NCBI GenBank assembly: GCA_041688815.1
Contig: JBDNHK010000057.1
Coordinates: forward strand, 62,001 to 126,000
Source: Rhabdothermincola_A sp041688815
GTDB taxonomy: Bacteria; Actinomycetota; Acidimicrobiia; Acidimicrobiales; Acidimicrobilacustridaceae
Length of the DNA: 64,000 nucleotides
Direction of reading: 5' to 3'
Position numbers and translations under genes: made by a program. The notes under the pieces were generated by a model. That model saw only the letters and a program-made list of their open reading frames with translations. It was not told where the DNA came from and searched no databases. Below are positions 51,659 to 60,194 of this stretch, one piece after another; position 1 is the stretch's first letter, and each line of letters starts with the position of its first letter.

Positions 51659-54600
51659 TCAGCCGCTCAACGCATCGGGGCCGAGCAGCACCCGCAGCTC
51701 GGCCATGAGGCCGCTGCGACCCTCCACGCAGAAGGCGTCGGGGAGGCGCACCACCTGGACCGGGCCGACGTGGAGGAACACCTGCGACTCCCCCGGGTGT
51801 TCGCGCAGCAGGTCCTTCAGCGCGGCCAGCAGAGGCTGGCTGAGCGCGCCCGGCGACACGTTGATGTGCAGCGGAGGGGCACCATCGATGACGGGCTCGA
51901 AGCGCTCGATCTCGAGAGCCATCAGCTTGGGTTGGTCCTCGCGCTTGTCGACCCGGCCCTTCACCAGCACCACGGCGTCGTCCTCGAGCAGGTGGCCATA
52001 CGCCGTCATAGTCTTCGGGAAGACCATGATCTCGATCGACGCCTTGAGGTCCTCGAGCACGAGCACGGCCATGAGGTCGCCCTTGCGGGTCCACTTGCGC
52101 TGGAGGTTGGTGACGAGGCCCCCCACGGTGCGCAGCAACCCCTCGTCGACCTCCTCGAGCTCGTCGATGGTGCACTCGCTGCGGCGGCGCAAAGATGCTT
52201 CGGCGCCCATCAACGGGTGATCGGACACGTAAAGCCCGAGCATCTCCTTCTCGAAGGCCAGGCGCTGTCGCTTGTCGAAGTCGTCGTCGGGGATGACGTA
52301 GCGGTTGGCGGCGAGCCCTGATGCCGGGTCGGGTTCAGCCACCGAGAAGAGGTCGAACTGGCCTTCGGCCTCCTTGCGACGACGAACCACCGTCTCGTCG
52401 ATGATCTTGTCGTAGTAGCCCAGCAGACCCTTGCGGCTGTAGCCCATCGAGTCGAAGCCCCCGGCCTTGATGAGCGACTCGATGGTGCGCTTGTTGAGCA
52501 CACCGAGATCGACCCGGTCGGCGAAGTCGTAGAAGTCGGCAAACGGTCCGCCGGCGTCACGCTCGGCCAGGACCAGCCCGACCAGCCCCTCCCCCACGTT
52601 GCGGACCGCCGACATACCGAAGACGATCGCTCGTGAGCCGTCGGGGCGGTCGACGGCGACGAAGTCGCTGACCGAGACGTTCACGTCGGGGACCTGGACG
52701 TCGAGCCCCATCTGGCGGCACTCGGCCAGGTAGACGGCCGCCTTGTCGAGGTTGGTCTTGACGCTGGTGAGCAGGGCCGCGAAGTACTCGACCGGGTAGT
52801 GCGCCTTCAGATAGGCGGTCTGGTACGCCACCAACCCGTACCCGTAGCTGTGGCTCTTGTTGAACGCATAGTCGGCGAACGGTTCGATGATGTCGAACAG
52901 GGAGGTACCGATGGCCGCGCCGTAGCCGTTGGCCTCGGTGCCGGTCACGAACTTCTCGCGCTCCTTGGCGATGAGGACGCGGTCCTTCTTGCCGCAGGCC
53001 TTCCGGAGGTTGTCGGCATCGGCTAATGAATAGCCGGCGAACTTCTGCGCCACCCGCATGACCGACTCCTGGTAGATCATCAGGCCCTGCGTGTCGCCGA
53101 GAATCTCCTCGAGGTCGGGATGCAGGTACTTGATCGGCTTGCGGCCGTTCTTGTAGTCGGCGTAGTCGTTGTGCATGTTGGCCGACATGGGACCCGGCCG
53201 GTAGAGAGCCACGAGCGCGGCGACGTCCTCGAACGAGGTGGGGGCCAGCGAACGCATGAGCGTACGCATGGGGCCGCCCTCCAACTGGAACACGCCGATC
53301 GAGTCGCCGTCGCGCAGGAGCTGGAGCGTCTTGTCGTCGTCGAGAGCGACGTCGTCGATGTCGAGATCGACGTTCTGGGTGTACTTGACCATCTCGACGG
53401 TGTCGGTGATGACGTCGAGGTTGCGCAGACCGAGGAAGTCCATCTTGAGCAGGCCGAGCTCTTCGACCCCGTGCATCTCGTACTGGGTGACGACCGGGGC
53501 CAGCTCGGGGTCGCTGCCCGCCTCGGGCTTGCGCTGGATGGGGAGGTACTCGGTGAGCGGCTCCTTGGTGATCACCACCGCGGCGGCGTGGATGCCGTCC
53601 TGGCGGCGCAGCCCTTCGAGCCCCGTGGCCACCTCGACGACCTTGCGGGCGTCGGGGTCGGTGGCGCACATCTCCCGCAGGTCGGCGGCCATCTTGTAGC
53701 CCTCGAGGTACTTGGGGTGCTCTTCGAGACAGGCGTACAACGGCGTGTCGCGCCCCATGACCAGCGGGGGCATGGCCTTGGCCACCTTGTCGCCCAGGGC
53801 GTACGGGTAGCCGAGCACCCGCGCCGCGTCGCGTACGGCGGCCCGGGCCTTGATGGTGGAGAACGTGACGATCTGGGCCACGTGGTCGCGCCCATAGCGC
53901 TCGGCGGCGTAGCGGATCATCTCGTCTCGGTACCGCGAGTCGAAGTCCATGTCGATGTCGGGCATCGAGATGCGACTCGGGTTGAGGAAGCGCTCGAAGA
54001 GCAGGTCGTAGCGGATGGGATCGAGGTCGGTGATGCGCAGCGTGTAGGCCACCGCACAGCCGGCCGCCGACCCCCGACCAGGGCCGACGCGCACACCCAG
54101 CTCGCGGGCGTGGCGGATGAGGTCCCAGACGATCAGGAAGTAGGAGCTGAACCCCATGTCGCCGATCACCTTCAGCTCGTAGGCCAATCGTTCCACCACG
54201 TGATCGGGCAGCGGATCACCCCACCGCTCGGCGGCGCCGGCGAACGTGAGGTGGCGGAGGTACTCGTCGGTGTCGGTGAAGCCCTCGGGCAGGGGGAAGT
54301 TGGGCAGCTGCGGCTTGCCGAACTCGATCTCGAGCTCGCAGCGCTCGGCGATCCAGAGGGTGTTGTCGCATGCCTCGGGCACCTCGCGGAACAGCGAGCG
54401 CATCTCGGCCGCCGACTTCAGGTAGTGCTGGTCGCCGTGGAACTTGAAGCGGTTCGGGTCGCTCATCAGCGAGCCGGTCTGGACGCACAGGAGCGCATCG
54501 TGCGAAACGGCGTCGTGCTGGTGGGTGTAGTGGCTGTCGTTGGTGGCCACGAGCGGGGCGCCGATGGCGCGGGCGATCTCGAGCAACCGGGGGTTGGTGG

Positions 54601-55195
54601 TGCGCTGCTCGGGGATGCCGTGGTCCTGGAGCTCGACGAAGAGGTTGTCCTTGCCGAAGATGTCCTGCAGGCGCGCCGCCTTCTCGATGGCCCCCTGCTC
54701 GTCGCCCTGCAGCAGCGCCTGCAGCACCTGCCCACCGAGACACCCCGTGGTGGCGATGATGCCGTCGTGATGGGCCTCGAGCAGCTCCCAGTCGACCTTG
54801 GGCTTCATGTAGTAGCCCTCGAGATAGGCCCGGCTCGAGAGCTGGATCAGGTTCTTGTAGCCAACGGCGTTCTCGGCCAGGGTGGTGAGGTGGTAGTAGG
54901 CCTTGCGCCCGCCCTCGGAGTCGCCACCGCTGTCGTCCATGCGCCCCCGGCGGGCCGGGCGCTCGGTGCGGTGCTCGTAGGCCTGGTAGAGCTCGGTGCC
55001 GATGATCGGCTTCACGCCCTGGGCCTTGGCCGCCTTGTAGAAGTCGAGGACCCCGTACATGTTGCCGTGGTCGGTGATGCCCACCGCCGGTTGCCCGTCG
55101 GCGGCGGCGGCCGCCACCACGTCACCCACCCGCGCCGCCCCGTCGAGCATCGAGAACTCGGTGTGCAGATGCAGGTGGGTGAACGACTCCGACAC
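51659..55195 (-). CDS. dnaE: DNA polymerase III subunit alpha
   Basis: The 1178-residue replicative polymerase starts with a PHP domain (FTHLHLHTEFSMLDGAARV, GITDHGNMYG). The catalytic aspartates lie in MPDIDMDFDSRYRDEM (Asp413, Asp415, Asp417 region). The palm GPGRGSAAGCAVAYTL, fingers, two HhH-type segments (FNKSHSYGYGLVAYQTAYLKAHYP) and a C-terminal OB domain (GGLVTNLQRKWTRKGDLMAVLVLEDL) are complete. Length and motifs are those of DnaE1 rather than the error-prone DnaE2. The GTG start has no clear ribosome site. Confidence 0.96.
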   Translation of the reverse strand: MSESFTHLHLHTEFSMLDGAARVGDVVAAAAADGQPAVGITDHGNMYGVLDFYKAAKAQGVKPIIGTELYQAYEHRTERPARRGRMDDSGGDSEGGRKAYYHLTTLAENAVGYKNLIQLSSRAYLEGYYMKPKVDWELLEAHHDGIIATTGCLGGQVLQALLQGDEQGAIEKAARLQDIFGKDNLFVELQDHGIPEQRTTNPRLLEIARAIGAPLVATNDSHYTHQHDAVSHDALLCVQTGSLMSDPNRFKFHGDQHYLKSAAEMRSLFREVPEACDNTLWIAERCELEIEFGKPQLPNFPLPEGFTDTDEYLRHLTFAGAAERWGDPLPDHVVERLAYELKVIGDMGFSSYFLIVWDLIRHARELGVRVGPGRGSAAGCAVAYTLRITDLDPIRYDLLFERFLNPSRISMPDIDMDFDSRYRDEMIRYAAERYGRDHVAQIVTFSTIKARAAVRDAARVLGYPYALGDKVAKAMPPLVMGRDTPLYACLEEHPKYLEGYKMAADLREMCATDPDARKVVEVATGLEGLRRQDGIHAAAVVITKEPLTEYLPIQRKPEAGSDPELAPVVTQYEMHGVEELGLLKMDFLGLRNLDVITDTVEMVKYTQNVDLDIDDVALDDDKTLQLLRDGDSIGVFQLEGGPMRTLMRSLAPTSFEDVAALVALYRPGPMSANMHNDYADYKNGRKPIKYLHPDLEEILGDTQGLMIYQESVMRVAQKFAGYSLADADNLRKACGKKDRVLIAKEREKFVTGTEANGYGAAIGTSLFDIIEPFADYAFNKSHSYGYGLVAYQTAYLKAHYPVEYFAALLTSVKTNLDKAAVYLAECRQMGLDVQVPDVNVSVSDFVAVDRPDGSRAIVFGMSAVRNVGEGLVGLVLAERDAGGPFADFYDFADRVDLGVLNKRTIESLIKAGGFDSMGYSRKGLLGYYDKIIDETVVRRRKEAEGQFDLFSVAEPDPASGLAANRYVIPDDDFDKRQRLAFEKEMLGLYVSDHPLMGAEASLRRRSECTIDELEEVDEGLLRTVGGLVTNLQRKWTRKGDLMAVLVLEDLKASIEIMVFPKTMTAYGHLLEDDAVVLVKGRVDKREDQPKLMALEIERFEPVIDGAPPLHINVSPGALSQPLLAALKDLLREHPGESQVFLHVGPVQVVRLPDAFCVEGRSGLMAELRVLLGPDALSG

Positions 55196-55276
55196 CCGGC
55201 AACTCCTCGATCTTCTCCACTGGCGTGGGCGCGCCGAGACGCCCCACGAGGCTCGTCATCGCACCGCTGCCCTTCG

Positions 55277-55300
55277 TCGTCCACAGGGATCTGTGGACGA
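55277..55300. promoter_or_regulatory. Inverted pair of DnaA-box-like sites upstream of dnaE
   Basis: TCGTCCACA (55277-55285) and its inverse TGTGGACGA (55292-55300) each match the actinobacterial DnaA box TTGTCCACA at eight of nine bases. Together with one extra pair on each side of the loop they form 10-bp arms around GGAT. They lie about 80 bases upstream of the dnaE start. DnaA could control dnaE here. Confidence 0.55.
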
Positions 55301-55314
55301 ATTACACCGGTGTG

Positions 55315-55500
55315 ATGCTCCGACGGCGACTGTAGCGGAGCCGCCGCCGGGCTGCCGCGGCCGACGATCCCCGCCCGGGGCGGGACGTCGGAATCCTGGT
55401 CCTGGTGGTCGGCGGGGCCGGGGTCGCCTTCATCCTGGTGGGCCTGGTTCTCGTCGTCTCGGGCTACCAACTGTCGAAGGTGCAGGCCACCACGACCTGA
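55315..55500 (+). pseudogene. Small membrane-protein frame with an early stop
   Basis: An ATG at 55315 opens a frame with a TAG at codon 7 (55333-55335). The same frame then continues with an Arg-rich stretch, a long hydrophobic helix (ILVLVVGGAGVAFILVGLVLVVSG) and a short tail, ending TGA at 55500. If the TAG were a sense codon this would be a 61-residue basic single-helix protein. Either the gene is inactivated or the true start is elsewhere. The rest of the 400-base gap between dnaE and the next gene shows only the DnaA-box pair. Confidence 0.35.
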
Positions 55501-55602
55501 CCGGCCGTCCTCCGCACCCGATGAGGTACTCGGTGTCCCAGCGACGCGAGATGATGAACTCATGACAAACCTTCCCCCTTCGTGCCCCGGCCGCCGGCCC
55601 CG

Positions 55603-55998
55603 ATGAGTTTCGGTCAGCAGTCGGGGCCACCCGCCTCGGCCAAGCAGGTGGGCTACCTGCGATCGCTGGTCGAGCAGGCCGGCTACGACGGGTTCCGCGA
55701 CGCTCGCCACCCGCTCGGGCTCACCCAACGCCAGGCCGGAGGCAAGTTCACCACCACGGAGGCATCGGTCCTCATCGACCAGCTCCTGGCCGGCGAGGTC
55801 AGCCCTGACGACGCCGACCCGCCACCGTTCACCGGAGCTCTGTCGGCGGCGGCCGAGCGCCGGGCCGAAGCGGCCGCAGGCCGGCTCGAGGCCGAGCGGG
55901 CCGAGGCGGTGCGAGGCATGCCGGCGGAGCTGTTGGCCGCCGAGCTCGAACGCCGAGGCTGGGCGGTGTCGGCGCCCGAGGACCGACGTCAGAGATAG
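55603..55998 (+). CDS. Hypothetical protein with SSB-tail/DUF3072-like motif
   Basis: The 131-residue protein contains SAKQVGYLRSLVEQAGYDGFRDARHPLGLTQRQAGGKFTTTEASVLIDQLL, which resembles the short helical module of DUF3072 and similar tails in DNA-repair proteins (Q-x-x-YLxxL ... LT..EAS..ID.L). The C-terminal half is Ala/Glu-rich and probably one long helix. Function unknown. Start codon uncertain (ATG 55603 or GTG 55582). Its end overlaps bpa by ten bases, tail to tail. Confidence 0.65.
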   Translation: MSFGQQSGPPASAKQVGYLRSLVEQAGYDGFRDARHPLGLTQRQAGGKFTTTEASVLIDQLLAGEVSPDDADPPPFTGALSAAAERRAEAAAGRLEAERAEAVRGMPAELLAAELERRGWAVSAPEDRRQR

Positions 55999-56507
55999 GT
56001 GCCCGGGCGATCGCCGGGAGGACCACCGGCTTCCGCACCCGGCGGAAGTTGCTGGCGCATGTTCTCGAGTTGCTGACGAGCCGCCATCTGCTGGGCGAAC
56101 AGCGTGGCCTGGATGCCATGGAAGAGGCCCTCCAACCAACCGACCAACTGGGCCTGAGCCACCCGCAGCTCGACCTCCGTGGGGATCTCGTCACCCTGGA
56201 ACGGGAAGGCCAGCCGCTGGAGCTCGTCCTGCAGGTCGGGCGACAGGGCCGAGCCGAGCTCGCGAATGGACGTGTCGTAGATGGCCCGCAGACGCTGACG
56301 GGAGGGCTCGTCGAGGGTGGTCGAGCGCACCTCGTCGAGGAGCTGCTTGATCATCGATCCGACCCGCATCACCTTCGCCGGCTCGGACACGAACTCCTTG
56401 CCGTCCCCGCCACCTGACGCGGCCAGACCGTCACCCCCGCCGTCGTCGGTCCCAGCCCCACCATCGGGGATCATCAGTTCCGCGTGCTCGACCGGTTGCT
56501 CCGACAT
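55989..56507 (-). CDS. bpa: Bacterial proteasome activator (Bpa/PafE)
   Basis: The 172-residue protein has the DUF2587 core: EPAKVMRVGSMIKQLLDEVRSTTLDEPSRQRLRAIYDTSIRELGSALSPDLQDELQRLAFPF, then AQAQLVGWLEGLFHGIQATLFAQQMAARQQLENMRQQLPPG. Bpa forms an ATP-independent ring that opens the 20S proteasome through its C-terminal GQYL. Here the tail is PGTYL, keeping the Tyr-Leu end. This predicts a 20S proteasome elsewhere in the genome. ATG at 56507 has an AAGG site upstream; an ATG at 56516 is possible. Confidence 0.92.
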   Translation of the reverse strand: MSEQPVEHAELMIPDGGAGTDDGGGDGLAASGGGDGKEFVSEPAKVMRVGSMIKQLLDEVRSTTLDEPSRQRLRAIYDTSIRELGSALSPDLQDELQRLAFPFQGDEIPTEVELRVAQAQLVGWLEGLFHGIQATLFAQQMAARQQLENMRQQLPPGAEAGGPPGDRPGTYL

Positions 56508-56579
56508 GGTGGGCATCCTTGCCCACCGGAGGCGGGGCGACAACCGAGCCGAGAGGGCACCCACATCGGACCGGCCGGA

Positions 56580-56960
56580 TCAGCTCCGAAGGTGACCGAT
56601 CGGGCGTCGACCGGCGAAGCCGTGGTCGGCCTCGTGGTACCAGGCCAGGTCGCGGTCCCCTTCGAGCCAGCAGAACAGCACGACGCGGCCGTCGACCTCC
56701 ACCTCGACGTCGACCAGGATCGGCGCCCAGCCCTTCAGCTGCACGCCCAGACCGGTGATCTGGTCGAGCAGGTCGGCCAGCCTGGCCTCCAGGCCCTTCA
56801 CGTCGGCCAGCGGCCCCGGTACCGGAGCCCGCACCGCCTCGGTCAGCTCGGCCCGCACCGCCACCGCCTCGTCGGCCAACGCCACGAGTTGCGGGACCAG
56901 AGCATGAGCACCGAAGGGAGTGAACGGTGGGCCCGACTCGGCGTCGGAGCCCAGACTCAA
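56580..56960 (-). CDS. DUF2203 family protein
   Basis: The 126-residue protein matches DUF2203: PPFTPFGAHALVPQLVALADEAV at the start, VKGLEARLADLLDQITGLGVQLKGWAPILVDVEVEVDGRVVLFCWLEGDRDLAWYHEADHGFAGRRPIG at the end. Family function is unknown. The only fitting start is a TTG at 56960, which overlaps the upstream phosphodiesterase stop (TTGA), so the two genes are coupled. Confidence 0.8.
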   Translation of the reverse strand: MSLGSDAESGPPFTPFGAHALVPQLVALADEAVAVRAELTEAVRAPVPGPLADVKGLEARLADLLDQITGLGVQLKGWAPILVDVEVEVDGRVVLFCWLEGDRDLAWYHEADHGFAGRRPIGHLRS

Positions 56961-58075
56961 GGAGCTCCCACGAGCAGGGGCACCAGCATCTCGGCATCGG
57001 TCAGCGAACCGTGGCGGGCCACGAGCGCGAACGGGCCCGAGTCGGCCGGGTCGACGAAGCTCACCGGCTCGCGCGCCACCAGGGCGACATCGCCGAGACG
57101 GCGGCGGGCGGCATCGGTGACGACCGGCCCGAACCAGCCCTCGTCGACCACGGTGTCGACGTCGACCACCCACGCCACGTCGCTGTGGTGGGCCACGGCC
57201 TCCTCCAGGAGCGGGCGGGTGTGCCCGGGACGGGCGTGCAGCCAGCGGAAGCGACCCTCCCCGGACTGGTTGCGCACGTGGCTCAACACCTCCGGCGCCG
57301 GCACGATCAGGTTGTCGCCCACCTCCACCTGACCGTGATCGGCGATGACGACCAGCACGGCTCCGGGGGGCAGAACGGCCAGGATGTCGGCCGCCAGTCG
57401 ATCGACAGCAACCAGTTCGGCGTCGTAATGGGCGCCGAGGCCGTACTCGTGAGCGACCTTGTCGATGCCCTCGTAGTACGCGTACACGAAAGGCTCACCG
57501 GCCGACACCAGCCGGTCGACCTCGGTCACGAGGGTGGACGTCATCCGCCATCCCGTCAGGCGGGTGCGGTCGAGGTGAGCTGTCGTGAACCCGGTGGTGC
57601 GGAACTCGGCCCGGGTGATGACGGGCGGCCGCTGCCCCCCGAACACCTCGTGGAACTGCACCTTCTCCGGTGGCACCGACGCCCGAACGTCGCGACCGGC
57701 GATCTGCCACCGCAGAACGTTCAGGATCTCGCCGTCGATGCTCATGCGGTACCCCATCACCCCGTGTTCGCCGGGGGGCAGGCCGGTGGTGATCGAGGTG
57801 AGCGCCGTGGCCGTGGTGGACGGCGCCACGGCGGTGATCGGCGTACCGCTCATCGACGTGAGCGTCGGGGCGAGAGCACGACGGGCCTGGAGCTGCTCCC
57901 AGCCCAGACCATCGGCCACGAGGAGCACCACCTGCTCGGCGTCGGCCGCCAGGTTCGGGAACCACACCGGCCAGGCCTGAGGCGCGTCGACCAGGCACGG
58001 CACCACGTTCGAGATGCAGGCCCCTGCGTAGTCGGGCAATCGGGGGGAAAGGTCGGCCACCGTGCGGTCCTCCAT
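56957..58075 (-). CDS. Alkaline phosphatase-superfamily phosphodiesterase
   Basis: The 372-residue protein has the nucleotide pyrophosphatase/phosphodiesterase plan. VVLLVADGLGWEQL holds the first metal Asp, APSTTATALTSITTGLPPGEHGVMGYRM the Thr nucleophile, DKVAHEYG and LVVIADHGQVEVGDN the remaining metal ligands. No signal peptide is seen, so it is probably cytoplasmic. Substrate unknown. A TAGCGT at 58089-58094 lies 13 bases before the ATG. Confidence 0.88.
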   Translation of the reverse strand: MEDRTVADLSPRLPDYAGACISNVVPCLVDAPQAWPVWFPNLAADAEQVVLLVADGLGWEQLQARRALAPTLTSMSGTPITAVAPSTTATALTSITTGLPPGEHGVMGYRMSIDGEILNVLRWQIAGRDVRASVPPEKVQFHEVFGGQRPPVITRAEFRTTGFTTAHLDRTRLTGWRMTSTLVTEVDRLVSAGEPFVYAYYEGIDKVAHEYGLGAHYDAELVAVDRLAADILAVLPPGAVLVVIADHGQVEVGDNLIVPAPEVLSHVRNQSGEGRFRWLHARPGHTRPLLEEAVAHHSDVAWVVDVDTVVDEGWFGPVVTDAARRRLGDVALVAREPVSFVDPADSGPFALVARHGSLTDAEMLVPLLVGAP

Positions 58076-58173
58076 ACGGTCAGACGGAACGCTAGCCCCA
58101 GCAGAGGCCGGGTGAGGAGCGGTGGACAGCCCTCGCTCCGCGCCGAGGCACACCGGTCGGAGCCATGCGGCCC

Positions 58174-58179
58174 TACGAT
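58174..58179 (+). promoter_or_regulatory. Candidate -10 (TACGAT), leaderless Rrf2 regulator
   Basis: TACGAT lies seven bases before the GTG at 58187. An ATG at 58178 falls inside the hexamer and cannot be used if this is the promoter. Confidence 0.45.
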
Positions 58180-58186
58180 GCCCGAC

Positions 58187-58678
58187 GTGAAGGTGTCCAC
58201 TCGAGGGGACTACGCCAGCCGAGCCCTGCTCTCGTTGGCGTTGCACGGCGACGCCAACGGCCCCACCTCGGTCCGCGACATCGCCGAACGCACCGGCCTG
58301 CCGCAGCCCTACCTCGAGCAGATTCTCCTCGCCCTCAAGGGCGCCGGCCTGGTGCGCTCCAAACGCGGCGTCGGGGGCGGCTACGTCCTGGCCCGTCCCC
58401 CCATCGAGATCAGCCTCTCCGCCATCGTCAGCGCCGTCGACGGGCCCATCGTCGCCGGCGACTTCCGCGAGCCCCACACCGACGGCGCCTGTGACCACGA
58501 GGGTCAGTGCGTCCTGCTGGCCGTGTGGGCCGATGTGGGAGAGCACATGCGCCGCTACCTCGAGGCAGCCACGCTGGCCGACCTGGTGCGCATGACCAGG
58601 GGCGAGGCGCCCTGGCCCGCCGAAGCCGACAAAGTCCCGGCCGTCACGCCCCCATGGGCCGGTACCCCCGACCCTTGA
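58187..58678 (+). CDS. Rrf2-family transcriptional regulator
   Basis: The 163-residue protein has the Rrf2 winged helix: VKVSTRGDYASRALLSLALHG, then VRDIAERTGLPQPYLEQILLALKGAGLVRSKRGVGGGYVLARPP. Two cysteines in GACDHEGQCVLL lie where IscR/NsrR bind an Fe-S cluster; the third expected Cys is missing, so cluster binding is doubtful. The GTG at 58187 gives the family's normal N-terminus and fits the promoter spacing. Targets unknown. Confidence 0.87.
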   Translation: MKVSTRGDYASRALLSLALHGDANGPTSVRDIAERTGLPQPYLEQILLALKGAGLVRSKRGVGGGYVLARPPIEISLSAIVSAVDGPIVAGDFREPHTDGACDHEGQCVLLAVWADVGEHMRRYLEAATLADLVRMTRGEAPWPAEADKVPAVTPPWAGTPDP

Positions 58679-58688
58679 TGGCGTCCGC

Positions 58689-59627
58689 TCATCGCAATCG
58701 GGCCAGCACCTCGGCGAGATCAGCCGGAAGTGGTGCCTCGAAACTGAGCTCCTCGTCGGGACGGGTGGGGTGGGTCAACTGGAGCGACGCCGCGTGCAGC
58801 ACCATCCGCGGCACCGGCAGGCTGGACCGCACCCCCCGGTAGCGGTCGTCACCGACGACCGGGTGCCCGATGGCGTCGAGGTGGACCCGGATCTGGTGGG
58901 TCCGACCCGTTTCGAGGCGGCATTCGAGCAGGGCCACGACCACAGGGTCGTCGAACAGCGCCTGCACCTCGTAGCGCGTGCGGGCTTCCTTTCCCCGGGC
59001 ACTGACCGCCATGCGGGTCGGCTCTCGGGGGGATCGCCCGATGGGCGCATCGATGAGCCCGCTGGTGGCCTCGGGATGACCCCACACCAGGGTGGAGTAG
59101 CGCCGCTGCACCTCACGCTCGGCCATCATCTGCGAGAGCGCGGCGTGAGCCCCGGCGGTGCGGGCCACGAGCAGCAGACCCGAAGTGTCCTTGTCGAGCC
59201 GGTGGACGATGCCGGGCCGGCCGGGCTCACCCACCTCGGCGATCTCCGGGAAACGAGCCAGTAAACCTTGTACGAGCGTGCCGGTGTCGTGCCCGGCACC
59301 GGGGTGCACCACGAGGTCCGCCGGCTTGTTGACCACGATGAGGTCGTCGTCGAGGTACACGATGTCCACGACAACGGCGGGATCAGGCTGCAGGTGCGCC
59401 GGTGACGGAGTCGGGTCGACCTCGACCGCCAACCGGTCACCCTCGGCGACCCGGACGGATCGGGACGTGGCCACCACGTCGTTGCGCCGGATCAGCCCGG
59501 CATCGAGCCACTGGGCGACCTCGGCCCGCGAGGCACCGGTCATCATCGCCACGACGCGGTCGAGTCGCTCGCCGACCAGCGTCGCGGGCACCTCCTCCTC
59601 GACCGTCACCTCACCGCACTTCGCCAT
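58689..59627 (-). CDS. rluD: RluD-type 23S rRNA pseudouridine synthase
   Basis: This 312-residue enzyme has an N-terminal S4 domain (ERLDRVVAMMTGASRAEVAQWLDAGLIRRND) and the catalytic Asp in GIVHRLDKDTSGLLLVART, followed by RRYSTLVWG and LETGRTHQIRVHLDAIGHPVVGDDRY. It makes pseudouridines in helix 69 of 23S rRNA or a similar site. The ATG at 59627 lies inside the end of lspA (17-base overlap), the usual lspA-rluD pairing. Confidence 0.93.
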   Translation of the reverse strand: MAKCGEVTVEEEVPATLVGERLDRVVAMMTGASRAEVAQWLDAGLIRRNDVVATSRSVRVAEGDRLAVEVDPTPSPAHLQPDPAVVVDIVYLDDDLIVVNKPADLVVHPGAGHDTGTLVQGLLARFPEIAEVGEPGRPGIVHRLDKDTSGLLLVARTAGAHAALSQMMAEREVQRRYSTLVWGHPEATSGLIDAPIGRSPREPTRMAVSARGKEARTRYEVQALFDDPVVVALLECRLETGRTHQIRVHLDAIGHPVVGDDRYRGVRSSLPVPRMVLHAASLQLTHPTRPDEELSFEAPLPADLAEVLARLR

Positions 59628-60183
59628 CGGGGGGCGACGGGGAGACGTCGGCCCCATCGGACGGGAGTGCGGGCTCGGGGGTGCGAAAGCTGGCGACGAC
59701 CAGCAGGATCCCCCCCACGACGATGCCGACGTCGGCGACGTTGAAGATGGGCCACCACTGAAGGTCGAAGAAGTCGATGACGGCGCCGCGCATGAAGCCG
59801 GCGTCACTGCGAAAGGCCCGATCGGCCACGTTGCCGAGGGCGCCACCGACAATCATCCCCATGGCCACGGCACCGAGCCTGGTCCGCACGGTGCGACCCT
59901 GCCACACGAGGACGCCCACCACGACCAGGGCGAGCAGGGCGATCCACGGTCCGAGCCCGCCTCCGAAGCTGAAGGCACTCCCGGTGTTGTACGCCAGGTT
60001 GAGACGGAAGCTGCCGACGATCTCGATGTTGTGAGTGGCAAGGGTGTTCTCGGCCCAGGTCTTGGTGATCTGGTCGAGCACGAACCACGCCGCGGCAAAG
60101 CCCAGGAAGAGGCTGCGATATGTGCGCGGCACCGACGGCGAGTCGGCATGGGGTTGGGGTCGCGTCTCAGGAGGATCGGCCAT
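59611..60183 (-). CDS. lspA: Lipoprotein signal peptidase
   Basis: The 190-residue membrane aspartic protease has four hydrophobic helices. The two catalytic Asp residues are in GGALGNVADRAF and WPIFNVADVGIVVGG. It cuts signal peptides of diacylglyceryl prolipoproteins. N-terminal and C-terminal tails are polar and longer than usual. It lies between the DksA-like gene and rluD in one operon. Confidence 0.94.
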   Translation of the reverse strand: MADPPETRPQPHADSPSVPRTYRSLFLGFAAAWFVLDQITKTWAENTLATHNIEIVGSFRLNLAYNTGSAFSFGGGLGPWIALLALVVVGVLVWQGRTVRTRLGAVAMGMIVGGALGNVADRAFRSDAGFMRGAVIDFFDLQWWPIFNVADVGIVVGGILLVVASFRTPEPALPSDGADVSPSPPDGEVR

Positions 60184-60194
60184 GCGATGCCCGC

